From: Bryobacterales bacterium
GTDB taxonomy: Bacteria > Acidobacteriota > Terriglobia > Bryobacterales > Bryobacteraceae
NCBI GenBank assembly: GCA_003142185.1
Contig: PLOR01000108.1
Coordinates: 34,221-81,661, forward strand
Length of the DNA stretch: 47,441 nt
Direction of reading: 5' to 3'
The position numbers and the translations under genes are program-made. The first letter of the stretch is position 1. Each line of letters starts with the position of its first letter. Below the pieces are notes generated by a model. That model saw only the letters and a list, made by a program, of their open reading frames with translations. It did no database searches and was not told the DNA's origin. Positions 31,940 through 39,823 of this stretch are shown piece by piece.

Positions 31940-33232
31940 TTAACTCCTCGCGTTGGCAATTCCGACCGCTTGCCACAGCTCCGGTCGTGGGCGTTCGAAG
32001 AATCCATCCATCCAATCGCTCTTGCCGCCCCGATTGTGATCCTTGCGAACCGGCTTCCCCACCGGCTTTACCGCCGGCGATTTGACACTGCACTCGCTGA
32101 CTTCCACATACTGCCCTTCGTAGCGCGCGCGGAGCTCTCCGCTCAGATGTAGCTCGACTCGCAGGCTCTTTCCCCGCATCCCCGCCTTCACTTGCGGGCG
32201 CGCAATCTGGTAGCGTCGGCCGGCAAAGGAAAACGTGTAGTCGTTGGTCAGCATGCGGTGCTCCACATGACTCAGCGCACTCGCCAAATCCAGCTGTGGC
32301 GTAAGCGCTCGATGCAGGTCCACGACGCCTTCCAGCGGGTGCGCAAAGCGCTCGTTCCACTCCGGCCAATACTCCGCTTCCAGAAACTTGTTGGCATCCT
32401 GCAGGGTCTTCACCTTTGCCAGTCGCACGTGCTTCACCAGCCGGTCCTGATCGGTGCCGAAGCTTCGCTCCACTCTCCCCTTGGCTTGCGGCGAATATGC
32501 CGGAATCCAGCCGATTCCCAGCTCCCTGAGGCCCCGGCCAAACTGCGTTAAGCGATCCGCCTCCCGCCGCTGCTGGGCGCTTTCCTTGGCCTGTGGCGCC
32601 ACCATGAAGATCCCCGCCCGGTCGGTGTACGGATCCACCATTCGCCCCTTGCAGGCCACGTACTGCCACAGCACGCCCATGTTCTCCCGCGTCCCGTCGT
32701 GCTGTACAAAGCTGCCTCCACTGCGGCTGGTCGCATCGTCGATCCACTTCACCAGGTAGCGCACGACTTCGCCGCGTCCCTCCAGCCAATCGTGATTCGA
32801 CGTATCCCACTGCACCAACTCCCCGTACCCGTTCCGTCGCGGTCGCCAGAAATGCCTCTCGCCGAGTTGGCGCGGCTGCGCCTTCCATAGCCCTGCCGCT
32901 ACCATCCATCCGCGCACCGTCTCCTTGCTGACCTCGATGCCGTGTCGCTTGGCCAACTGCTGGCTGGCGAACGTCGGTCCGAAGTCGTGCCACTCCGGCT
33001 GCTTCAATAACTCCACCACACGCGTCTGCGTCTGTTCGTCGATCCGCCGGTTCGACGACCGGCCGCGCAGCCCGTGCACGACAACCGCGTCGCCATCGGT
33101 CTTCAAGCGCACCAGCAACCGGCGCACCCAGCGGTCGCTGACGCCCATCTTTGCGGCGGCTTGCCCTTGCGTCACCATCCCATCCTGTACCCGCTTCAGC
33201 CATTCCAGCCAATCTCGTTCCTCCTGGTTCAT
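31940..33232 (-). CDS. ISNCY-family transposase
   Basis: A 430-residue transposase. The N-terminus has paired helix-turn-helix domains (VTQGQAAAKMGVSDRWVRRLL and GIEVSKETVRGWMVAAGLW). An RNase-H-like integrase core follows: ELVQWDTSNHDWLEGRG (first Asp), WIDDATSRSGGSFVQHDGT, and IPAYSPQAKGRVERSFGTDQDRLVK (second Asp region and final Glu). The C-terminal part (YTFSFAGRRYQIARPQ) is the beta-rich tail seen in this family. It appears intact, so the element may be active. Start ATG at 33232 rather than the GTG at 33247, on spacing to GGTGG. Confidence 0.85.
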   Translation of the reverse strand: MNQEERDWLEWLKRVQDGMVTQGQAAAKMGVSDRWVRRLLVRLKTDGDAVVVHGLRGRSSNRRIDEQTQTRVVELLKQPEWHDFGPTFASQQLAKRHGIEVSKETVRGWMVAAGLWKAQPRQLGERHFWRPRRNGYGELVQWDTSNHDWLEGRGEVVRYLVKWIDDATSRSGGSFVQHDGTRENMGVLWQYVACKGRMVDPYTDRAGIFMVAPQAKESAQQRREADRLTQFGRGLRELGIGWIPAYSPQAKGRVERSFGTDQDRLVKHVRLAKVKTLQDANKFLEAEYWPEWNERFAHPLEGVVDLHRALTPQLDLASALSHVEHRMLTNDYTFSFAGRRYQIARPQVKAGMRGKSLRVELHLSGELRARYEGQYVEVSECSVKSPAVKPVGKPVRKDHNRGGKSDWMDGFFERPRPELWQAVGIANARS

Positions 33233-33319
33233 CGCGATTCGTTCCACCCTTCCAGTTTTTTCCTGTCAAGAGGAACTTTCTACTTTGCCCAATTAGGAAC
33301 TTCTCACTTTGCCGCGACA

Positions 33320-33334
33320 TGCAGAATTTGACGG
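33320..33334 (+). repeat. Right copy of the 15-bp target duplication
   Basis: Exact copy of 31584-31598. The two perfect copies suggest a fairly recent insertion. This copy ends at the first base before the candidate -35 box of gmd. Confidence 0.85.
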
Positions 33335-33363
33335 TTGACAACCCACATGGCGCTTGATACAAG
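33335..33363 (+). promoter_or_regulatory. Promoter of gmd at the edge of the insertion
   Basis: A consensus TTGACA (33335-33340), a 17-base spacer and TACAAG (33358-33363) lie directly to the right of the ISNCY target duplication. Transcription would start near 33370, three bases before the ATG at 33373, so the message would be almost leaderless. The insertion appears to have left the promoter intact. Confidence 0.45.
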
Positions 33364-33372
33364 TGGATGACG

Positions 33373-34383
33373 ATGTCGCAGAGGAAGGCACTAATCACCG
33401 GTATCACGGGGCAGGACGGCTCCTATTTGCTGGAACTACTCCTGGCCAAGGGCTACCAGGTCCACGGTGTGGTTCGGCGGGTAGCATTAGAGGACCCGGA
33501 ACACCGAATGTCGCGGATTCTGCCGCACCTGAATGAAGTGCAATTGCACTCGGCCTCGCTCGAGAGCTACCCGAGTTTGCACAACGTGCTCGCGCGCGTG
33601 CAACCCGATGAGTGCTACCACCTTGGCGCACAGAGTTTCGTCAGCTATTCTTTTGACGATGAGTTCTCGACCTTCAATGCCAACATCAATGGAACACATT
33701 ATCTATTGGCTGCACTGAAAGAAGTTGCTCCGCGCTGCCGGTTCTATTTCGCCGGCACCAGCGAGATGTTCGGACTGGCGGATGAAGTTCCGCAGAACGA
33801 GAGGACTCGCTTTCACCCACGGTCGAGTTACGGCATCAGTAAAGTCTGCGGCTTCGATCTCACGCGGAACTACCGGGAAGCTTATGGAATTCACGCCAGC
33901 AGCGGCGTCCTCTTCAATCATGAGTCGCCGCGCCGCGGTTTCGAGTTCGTCACGCGGAAGATCACCTCCGGGATCGCCCGCATCCTCGCTGGACAAGCTA
34001 CCGAATTGCGGCTCGGCAACCTTGAGGCCCGGCGTGACTGGGGCCACGCCCGCGAATACGTCGAGGCCATGTGGCTCATGCTCCAGCAGCCGGAGCCGAA
34101 CGACTACGTCATCGCGACCGGCGAGAGCCACTCGGTTCGGGAGTTTGTGGAAGTGGCATTCGACCACGTGGGGCTGGACTGGAACGCGTACGTGCGCGAA
34201 TCTCCGGAGTTGTACCGCCCGGCGGAGGTGAATTCCCTTCTGGGCGACGCCTCAAGAGCGCGTGCCACACTCGGCTGGCGGCCTAAGACAACCTTCGAGC
34301 AGCTCGTGGGGGAAATGCTGGAAGCAGACTGCCGCGCGTTGGGAGTTGCTGCGCCAGGTATCAGCAGTGCTCATCACCGCTGA
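33373..34383 (+). CDS. gmd: GDP-mannose 4,6-dehydratase
   Basis: Converts GDP-D-mannose to GDP-4-keto-6-deoxy-D-mannose, the branch point to GDP-fucose, -rhamnose and -perosamine. About 336 residues, the usual family length. The N-terminal NADP motif ITGITGQDGSYLLELLL is diagnostic; the catalytic triad is seen as FAGTSEMFG (Ser/Thr, Glu) and SSYGISKVCGF (Tyr, Lys). FNHESPRRGFEFVTRKI and RRDWGHAREYVEAMW are family signatures. An ATG at 33367 two codons earlier is possible, but the promoter geometry favours 33373. Its likely partners, a DegT aminotransferase and a PerB-type acetyltransferase, are in the leftward operon further right. Confidence 0.95.
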   Translation: MSQRKALITGITGQDGSYLLELLLAKGYQVHGVVRRVALEDPEHRMSRILPHLNEVQLHSASLESYPSLHNVLARVQPDECYHLGAQSFVSYSFDDEFSTFNANINGTHYLLAALKEVAPRCRFYFAGTSEMFGLADEVPQNERTRFHPRSSYGISKVCGFDLTRNYREAYGIHASSGVLFNHESPRRGFEFVTRKITSGIARILAGQATELRLGNLEARRDWGHAREYVEAMWLMLQQPEPNDYVIATGESHSVREFVEVAFDHVGLDWNAYVRESPELYRPAEVNSLLGDASRARATLGWRPKTTFEQLVGEMLEADCRALGVAAPGISSAHHR

Positions 34384-34948
34384 CCTGCGACTACGCGCTT
34401 CTCCACGCTGGCGGTCTGAGGCCCCTGTGTCTTCGAGGTCATGAGCGATAGACCGATGCGGATCAGATCTCTCGGTAAAGACGCTGAACGCCGCTTGGCG
34501 AAGGCTACGCGGCCGCCAGCCGACGTCAAGTGCAAGCGGCCGCTTGGCGAAGGGCCAAGTGCTGCTCGGTTACAGACAGACATGTTGGCGTAGGATTGTC
34601 TTGTGCGATCACGCCTTTCCGCGTCAGACCCACAAGAGAAACGCTTCGCGCCATAGACAGCGGGCCTGGAGGAACGCCGCCGGGCGCGAGGAACGGTACG
34701 CGCCTCTAAAGAGCTACTATCGGGGGCTACTCCTGATCGAGCAGGCTGCATCACTCCCCAGCACCTTTGCCATCATGTGGTGTAGGGACTGACATCGGAT
34801 GCACGTTCTCAGGAGCCAGGTAGGCCGGAATCGGCTCGATGCTCTTGCGCTCGCCGGGCAGGTGACCGTTTGCGTTTGAGGTCGCCACGGGCCTTCAACT
34901 CCGATTGACCAGCGTGCTATGCTGTAGGAGTCTAAGTCGATCTGCCAA
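34384..34948. other. 565-base intergenic region without a supported gene
   Basis: Several short frames exist on both strands (for example 50 codons from the ATG at 34441), but none has a good ribosome site or recognisable similarity. A 15-base string, GCCGCTTGGCGAAGG, occurs twice (near 34490 and 34540). The composition resembles decayed coding or mobile DNA. I see no RNA gene. Confidence 0.4.
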
Positions 34949-35746
34949 ATGACGCCCATTCAGTTACAGCAGCAAAGGATCGATCAGATTCAGTGGTACC
35001 ACGACATCGATTTTCCAAACGGCCTCAAGGCACGCACCAAGACTCCGGACGCCGAATCCCATCGAAGACTCTGGGATTGGATGCGGAGCCAACTCGACAA
35101 AATCAATTTCGACGGCAAGACAGTTCTCGATATCGGCTGCTGGGACGGATACTGGAGCTTCTATGCCGAGCAACGGGGCGCTTCGCGCGTGCTGGCCTCC
35201 GATGACAAGACCCAGAACTGGTCGGGAAATTCCGGCCTCGAACTGGCAAGAGAACTTATGGGCTCAAATGTCGAGACCCGCACCGACGTTTCAATCTACG
35301 AGGCGGAAAACCTTGGGGAGCGGTTCGACATCGTCCTTTGCATGGGCGTTTACTATCATTTGGTCGATGCGCTCTATGCATTTGGTCAGGTCCGGCATTG
35401 CAGCCATGAACAATCTGTTGTTGTTTTCGAGGGCGATTATGCGCCAGAGTGGTTCGTGCAGCCCGAGCAGGCCGCGTTTTTCGATCTCGGAAACCCGTCG
35501 CGTTGCTTCGTGCCGACAGTGCCGTTCTTGCGGCAAGCGCTCGAGGCCAACTACTTTCACGTTATGAGCGAATCCACCTACCATGGAACGCCAGCACAAC
35601 CCGTGAATCGGATTTTTGTCGCCTGCGAGCCGTTCGATGGTGAAAACGCGCTGCATTGCTCTCGGCCCCCATTTGGGCTCCATGCCTATGATCCACGCTT
35701 CTCGGCGGATTGTTCAGGCAGTCTGCCCAGAACTGCACGCCGCTGA
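34949..35746 (+). CDS. SAM-dependent methyltransferase, DUF1698/CmoB-like
   Basis: A 265-residue methyltransferase. IQWYHDIDFPNGLKARTKTP at the N-terminus and the SAM motif VLDIGCWDGYWSFYAEQRGASRVLASDD are characteristic of the DUF1698 (CmoB-like) group; FDIVLCMGVYYHLVDALYAF follows as motif III/post-motif. True CmoB proteins carboxymethylate tRNA wobble uridine; many homologues in glycan loci instead act on sugars, and the neighbours here (gmd, glycosyltransferases) favour that. Start at 34949; AGGAG lies 18 bases upstream, so translation initiation is not well defined. Confidence 0.82.
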   Translation: MTPIQLQQQRIDQIQWYHDIDFPNGLKARTKTPDAESHRRLWDWMRSQLDKINFDGKTVLDIGCWDGYWSFYAEQRGASRVLASDDKTQNWSGNSGLELARELMGSNVETRTDVSIYEAENLGERFDIVLCMGVYYHLVDALYAFGQVRHCSHEQSVVVFEGDYAPEWFVQPEQAAFFDLGNPSRCFVPTVPFLRQALEANYFHVMSESTYHGTPAQPVNRIFVACEPFDGENALHCSRPPFGLHAYDPRFSADCSGSLPRTARR

Positions 35747-35791
35747 TTGCCACGGGCGAAGAGGCAACTTCCTGAGCGATACTAGGAGGGT

Positions 35792-36349
35792 ATGAACGTA
35801 GCTCACGTAGGCGTAGGTCGATTTGTCCTATGCGGCATAGTTTTTCTTGCGGGGTCTTGTGCAGGTCCGAGAATCCGGGATGGCAGCGGACAGTCCGGAG
35901 ACCTCTCGGTGGCGGTCAACCCATCGCGAGGCCAGGGCGCTGACGCTCTTTTCTCTGTCGTGTGTTCAAGCGGCACCCGATCACCGGTCCACGAATTGCG
36001 GCTCCTTATCAATTCGGCCATCGATGGTCGGAAAGCCTGTTACGTCTATTACGACCGCGCCACGAACGCGTTCGCGCTCGTCAAGGATGAAGGGTCTGGA
36101 TCGACCTCACTGCCGGCCGGCAACATGGACATGATAGAGAATTCACAATGCAGTCTTGACGGCGCAAAGTCCGGCGCTCAGGTTGATGCGAACACTGCCA
36201 AGATACAGGTTGCTATCCACTTTAAGCCCTCTTTCGCAGGCAAGAAGAACATTTACACTTATGGAGAAGATGCATCGGAGTCGAATACAGGTCTCGTGCT
36301 TGGCGGAAGTTGGGTAGTGCCTCCGGGCGCCTCCTCAGGCCGACGGTGA
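35792..36349 (+). CDS. Lipoprotein with an acidobacterial extracellular beta domain
   Basis: A 185-residue protein with a lipoprotein signal (FVLCGIVFLAGSC, lipidation at Cys). The mature part follows a pattern I associate with extracellular proteins of Solibacter-like genomes: LRLLINSAIDGRKACYVYYD, RATNAFALVKDEG, ENSQCSLDGAKSG, IHFKPSFAGKKNIYTYGED and a final GSWVVP. This seems to be a single copy of a beta-sandwich unit usually found repeated or joined to other domains. No enzyme motif. It stands between two convergent glycan blocks. Function unknown. Confidence 0.65.
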   Translation: MNVAHVGVGRFVLCGIVFLAGSCAGPRIRDGSGQSGDLSVAVNPSRGQGADALFSVVCSSGTRSPVHELRLLINSAIDGRKACYVYYDRATNAFALVKDEGSGSTSLPAGNMDMIENSQCSLDGAKSGAQVDANTAKIQVAIHFKPSFAGKKNIYTYGEDASESNTGLVLGGSWVVPPGASSGRR

Positions 36350-36407
36350 CCCCGCGCCGATCGGTGATTCAAGCAAAAGGTCGGACCTGCCGAGTGACCG
36401 CCCGGAG

Positions 36408-37739
36408 TCAACGCCAGCTCGGGCCCGAACCTGGCATCGAGCAGAATGTGCTCCGCATCTCCTGGGCAAGGTTGTCAACGATTGCCATATCGGAAGCTAT
36501 GCCCATCCGATTGAACTCGATGGCGACCTGGTCCGCAAGGCCTAACAATGGTTTTGCGGTCCGGGCCTCCCAAGCAAAGTCAACTATCTCTTTGGCATAA
36601 TGGTCGGCACGAAACTCCCTTCGCGCGAACTGCTCGGCCGCCTTCCCCAGCCTCTCTCTGAAGCCCGGATCCGTGATCGCACGTTCCAGCGCTGCTGTCA
36701 GTTCACTCCCACGATCGGGGCGAACCTTGAGTACACACTCATCGGGAAGCTCCGCAAAGAAGCCAGTGTCGGTCACAATGACCGGCTTCCCGAACAGCAT
36801 CTCCTCGATAACCGAGGCAGACGCTCCTTCGAAGGCAGGGTACCGAAGATTGACACACACATCGGCATGTGACAAGTAGGAACGCAAAGTCTCATCGGAC
36901 ACCTGGCCCAGAAGTTGCACGACCGGTTCCAGATGCATGCGGCCGATGGCCGCTTCAAGCAGCCTCTTGTGCTCCGGAGAGCAAGGGCCCAAAACTACGT
37001 ACTTGACGCGCTGTGCGATTGGGCCGAGACAGCCCAGCGCGTCTATCACAGCGATGACCTGCTTGTTCGGATTGACGTGGCCGATTGTCACGATCAAGAG
37101 TTCATTTTCTTCGACATTCAAAAGCCTTCGAGATAACACCGGAACTGTCGGCTCAGCATCGTAAGCCAGCGGAATTCGTCTGACGGGTCCCGGAAAGACA
37201 TCCTCGACACGTTTTCTGAAGAACTCCGAATGCGTCACCACACCGAGAGCACCGCGGATGACTTCTTCGAACAGAGGGAACCGGGCAACGGCGTCCGACT
37301 CCCACATCCGCTTTCCACCAGGCAGACTTTGCTCGGCGGCCGCCCTTCCGTCATCACCGTACACCCTCTCGATCAAAAGTGCATACGCTTCCGGATTATG
37401 CAGCTCGCTAAAGTAATACTCCGCGAAGAAGTGATGCATGACAAAATCGTGCAATATACAAATCCCGGGATGCCGTCGCGACAGCAAGAAGATCTCGCGG
37501 TGAAATGGCAGGTGGTTTCCAAAATTGTAGACCACTACATCATACTTACTTAGCGTCTGCTCGTCGACGTCGGAAGCTGTGCGGAAGCGTTTTACGGGCA
37601 CGGAGCTCTCACGACTCTGTCCGGCCTCGAAATGACAAAGATCCACCTCGGCGATCTTGGCCAACTCTGCGACAATCCCCAGGCTACAGCGAGCAATTGC
37701 GCTGCTCCGCGAGAATGGCGTAAACCACGCGAGTTTCAT
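36408..37739 (-). CDS. Glycosyltransferase, GT4/GT-B fold
   Basis: A 443-residue retaining-type glycosyltransferase. The C-terminal half is typical of GT4: VTIGHVNPNKQ as the acceptor-donor hinge, CVNLRYPAFEGASASVIEEMLFGKPVIVTDTG with the EX7E motif, and a terminal helix region. It is the last gene of the leftward operon. The ATG at 37739 overlaps the stop of the preceding glycosyltransferase (ATGA); the ORF has an ATG four codons earlier that is less likely. Acceptor and donor unknown; the neighbours suggest transfer in synthesis of a perosamine-containing surface glycan. Confidence 0.87.
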   Translation of the reverse strand: MKLAWFTPFSRSSAIARCSLGIVAELAKIAEVDLCHFEAGQSRESSVPVKRFRTASDVDEQTLSKYDVVVYNFGNHLPFHREIFLLSRRHPGICILHDFVMHHFFAEYYFSELHNPEAYALLIERVYGDDGRAAAEQSLPGGKRMWESDAVARFPLFEEVIRGALGVVTHSEFFRKRVEDVFPGPVRRIPLAYDAEPTVPVLSRRLLNVEENELLIVTIGHVNPNKQVIAVIDALGCLGPIAQRVKYVVLGPCSPEHKRLLEAAIGRMHLEPVVQLLGQVSDETLRSYLSHADVCVNLRYPAFEGASASVIEEMLFGKPVIVTDTGFFAELPDECVLKVRPDRGSELTAALERAITDPGFRERLGKAAEQFARREFRADHYAKEIVDFAWEARTAKPLLGLADQVAIEFNRMGIASDMAIVDNLAQEMRSTFCSMPGSGPSWR

Positions 37740-38773
37740 TTTGTCAGACACTCAATGACGCGATCCCAACTAATGTGAAGGTTCCGAACAAGCTCGTAGC
37801 CCGCCTCACCCATGCGGCGCGTTTTTTGCCTGTCCATAAAGAGCTCGTCCATGGCCTGAGCCACGGCTCTTGGCTCCGGCGGCACGACTCGTCCAGTGAC
37901 TCCATCCTTCACCAGGATGTCGACACCGCCGGAGTCGGCGCACGTGATGACGGCCTTCTTTGAATGGTAGGATTCGAGAGTCACGTAACCATACGAGTCC
38001 TCATCGTATGGGATGTATGCGCATGCTAGAGACCGGCTGAACCACTCGACTTTCTCAGCCTCCGTTATGAAACGATCGACAAATTGGACCTTGTTTTCCA
38101 GCCGGAATGCGCGGATCAGGCTCTCAATGGCTTCCGAATCGCTCGCGGTCTCAGTTCGCCCGGCTACCACCAACCTAACACCAGACTGGGAGTGCTTCAT
38201 GCTCTCGACAAGGAGCCGCTGTCTCTTCGCCGCGTTGATTCTCCCGGGGCAGAATATGTAGTCGCCGTATTCGACCGAGTGGAACGCGCTCTCGCAAAGC
38301 AACGGAGGGTATAGCACCTCCGACTCGATACCGTTAAATTTCCTCAGGCGGTCGGATGTCACTCGTGAGTTGGCAAAAATCTTCTTTGCGTCGAGCAGGT
38401 AGGAGGTGTCGCCGCAGACGATTGCCCCGCGAATCTGTCGTCCGTCCGCCGAATCTGGTAGGCATTGATACTGCGTCCCCCAAAGATCGTATGCTTGCCG
38501 GAATTGGTGCAACAACCACAACACCTTGTTCGGGTGAGGCACGCAATAGGCCGGAAACTTCAATGCGATGGCGCGGTCGACATTGGGAAGCCGCATCAGG
38601 CGGCAGGCGAGCATATGGTCGAGTATTTTGGTAGGAGGTTCCCATCTGAACGGGAGCCGAATGAGAAGTGCCTGATGACCGTATTCCGAGAGTTTTGCCG
38701 TCAGCGCCTCGGCCAAATGCTCGGCGCCACCTTGCATGAACGGAACGCAATTGTTCAGGACCGCAACTTTCAT
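37736..38773 (-). CDS. Glycosyltransferase, GT4 (paralogue of the next gene)
   Basis: A 345-residue GT4 enzyme. N-terminal GGAEHLAEALTAKLSEYGH is the usual glycine-rich acceptor motif; EDSYGYVTLESYHSKKAVIT carries the EX7E motif; a middle segment reads FANSRVTSDRLRKFNGIESE and VLYPPLL. The last segment is nearly repeated in the upstream gene (CNSGVVRDRLRSFNGVEAE, VVYPPLL), and AYDLWGT-K/Q-YQ is shared as well, so the two arose by tandem duplication. Both ends overlap neighbours by 4 bases (ATGA). Confidence 0.9.
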   Translation of the reverse strand: MKVAVLNNCVPFMQGGAEHLAEALTAKLSEYGHQALLIRLPFRWEPPTKILDHMLACRLMRLPNVDRAIALKFPAYCVPHPNKVLWLLHQFRQAYDLWGTQYQCLPDSADGRQIRGAIVCGDTSYLLDAKKIFANSRVTSDRLRKFNGIESEVLYPPLLCESAFHSVEYGDYIFCPGRINAAKRQRLLVESMKHSQSGVRLVVAGRTETASDSEAIESLIRAFRLENKVQFVDRFITEAEKVEWFSRSLACAYIPYDEDSYGYVTLESYHSKKAVITCADSGGVDILVKDGVTGRVVPPEPRAVAQAMDELFMDRQKTRRMGEAGYELVRNLHISWDRVIECLTK

Positions 38774-39813
38774 GCGAGCAGCCTAGCCGCTACGTTATCC
38801 CAGGTGATTCGGAGTTCTTCGATTCGTCGCTCGCCAGCTCTGCCCATTTCTTGAGTTGCTTGCCTATCGTTGTATAGCTTATCCATCGCAGAACCTATCA
38901 GTTCCGGATCGGGCGGCGTGATGAAACCATTGTGGCCATTCACGATCAACTCACAGGTTCCGCCAGCATCCGTTGTAGTCAAAACCGCCTTTCGAGCGGC
39001 GTGGGCTTCGAGTGACGGGTATCCGTAGGAGTCCTCATTCAACGGGAAATAGACCACCGCGAGACACCTTGCAAAGAGTTCGAGTTTCTCGTCTTCTGGG
39101 ACCCAGTGGGGGACCAATGTGACGCGCTTCCTCAAGCCATACTTGTCGATCAGTCGATCGAGGTCGCCGAGGTAGGGTTCAACCCCTGGATCAGGAGAGC
39201 CCGCGATGACAAGTTTCACTGCGCTACGAGTGTGTCGTAGGCCTTCGATCGCCAGCCACTGGCGCTTGTGGTGAGTGAGCCGGGAGAAGTAGAGGAGAAA
39301 ATCCTCGCCGTCCGACGTGTAGAAGCGGTGCGGCGCCAGCAGGGGAGGATACACCACCTCAGCCTCGACGCCGTTGAAGGAACGAAGACGGTCTCGAACA
39401 ACTCCCGAATTGCAGAACACCCCAGCCGCCTCGCGGAGCCCGACATTGTCCGCGGCGATGATTGCTTCTCTGCAAGCCATCCCCTCCGGGGTGTTCGGTA
39501 TGTACTGGTACTTCGTGCCCCAGAGGTCATAAGCTCCGCGATAGTGGTGGATGAACCACGCGATCTTGTTGGGATGTTTCAACAGATGACTTGGCGTACG
39601 AATCGTGATGAGGCGGTCGCAATCCTGTGACAAGTCGAAGAGCCGTAATGCCAGCAGTTGATGGAGCACCTCGGCATAGTCCTCACTGAACGGAAACCGC
39701 AAAATCTCAACGTCATGCGATCGCGCCTTCAGCTCGCTGCCCAGCGATTCGACAATGCACGTGGAGCCACCGTCGACGAATGGAGCGACGCTAGTCGCGA
39801 TGACTATTCTCAT
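38770..39813 (-). CDS. Glycosyltransferase, GT4 (paralogue of the previous gene)
   Basis: A 347-residue GT4 enzyme with GGSTCIVESLGSELKARSHD at the N-terminus and EDSYGYPSLEAHAARKAVLTT as the EX7E region. It is colinear with the downstream paralogue over the whole length. The ATG at 39813 has AGGA at 8 bases and lies 10 bases after the aminotransferase stop; the longer open frame to 39927 is inside the aminotransferase gene. Both copies probably add similar sugars in succession. Confidence 0.9.
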   Translation of the reverse strand: MRIVIATSVAPFVDGGSTCIVESLGSELKARSHDVEILRFPFSEDYAEVLHQLLALRLFDLSQDCDRLITIRTPSHLLKHPNKIAWFIHHYRGAYDLWGTKYQYIPNTPEGMACREAIIAADNVGLREAAGVFCNSGVVRDRLRSFNGVEAEVVYPPLLAPHRFYTSDGEDFLLYFSRLTHHKRQWLAIEGLRHTRSAVKLVIAGSPDPGVEPYLGDLDRLIDKYGLRKRVTLVPHWVPEDEKLELFARCLAVVYFPLNEDSYGYPSLEAHAARKAVLTTTDAGGTCELIVNGHNGFITPPDPELIGSAMDKLYNDRQATQEMGRAGERRIEELRITWDNVAARLLA

Positions 39814-39823
39814 CGCTCCGATC

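Larger units (their letters stand above)
31599..33319 (-). mobile_element. Complete ISNCY-type (IS1202-like) insertion sequence, 1721 bp
   Basis: Bounded by terminal inverted repeats of 49 bp (31599-31647) and 48 bp (33272-33319), both beginning TGTC. Each contains two copies of a GGCAAAGTAGAAAGTTCC-type 18-mer (31605-31622 and 31630-31647; 33296-33313 and 33272-33289, inverted), likely transposase binding sites. It carries one transposase gene and about 290 bases of non-coding DNA at the left end. It is flanked by a 15-bp direct repeat, extendable to 17 bp. From memory, long target duplications of 15-18 bp occur in one subgroup of the IS1202 family, which agrees with this transposase type. 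Confidence 0.82.

Noticed and set aside
31461-33407. A 648-codon minus-strand frame across the ISNCY element
   Set aside because: It runs out of frame through the transposase and both inverted repeats, is Gly/Arg-rich, and shows no domain.
34374-34754. A 126-codon minus-strand frame between gmd and the CmoB-like gene
   Set aside because: Arg/Ser-rich, no ribosome site, overlaps the end of gmd, no recognisable similarity.
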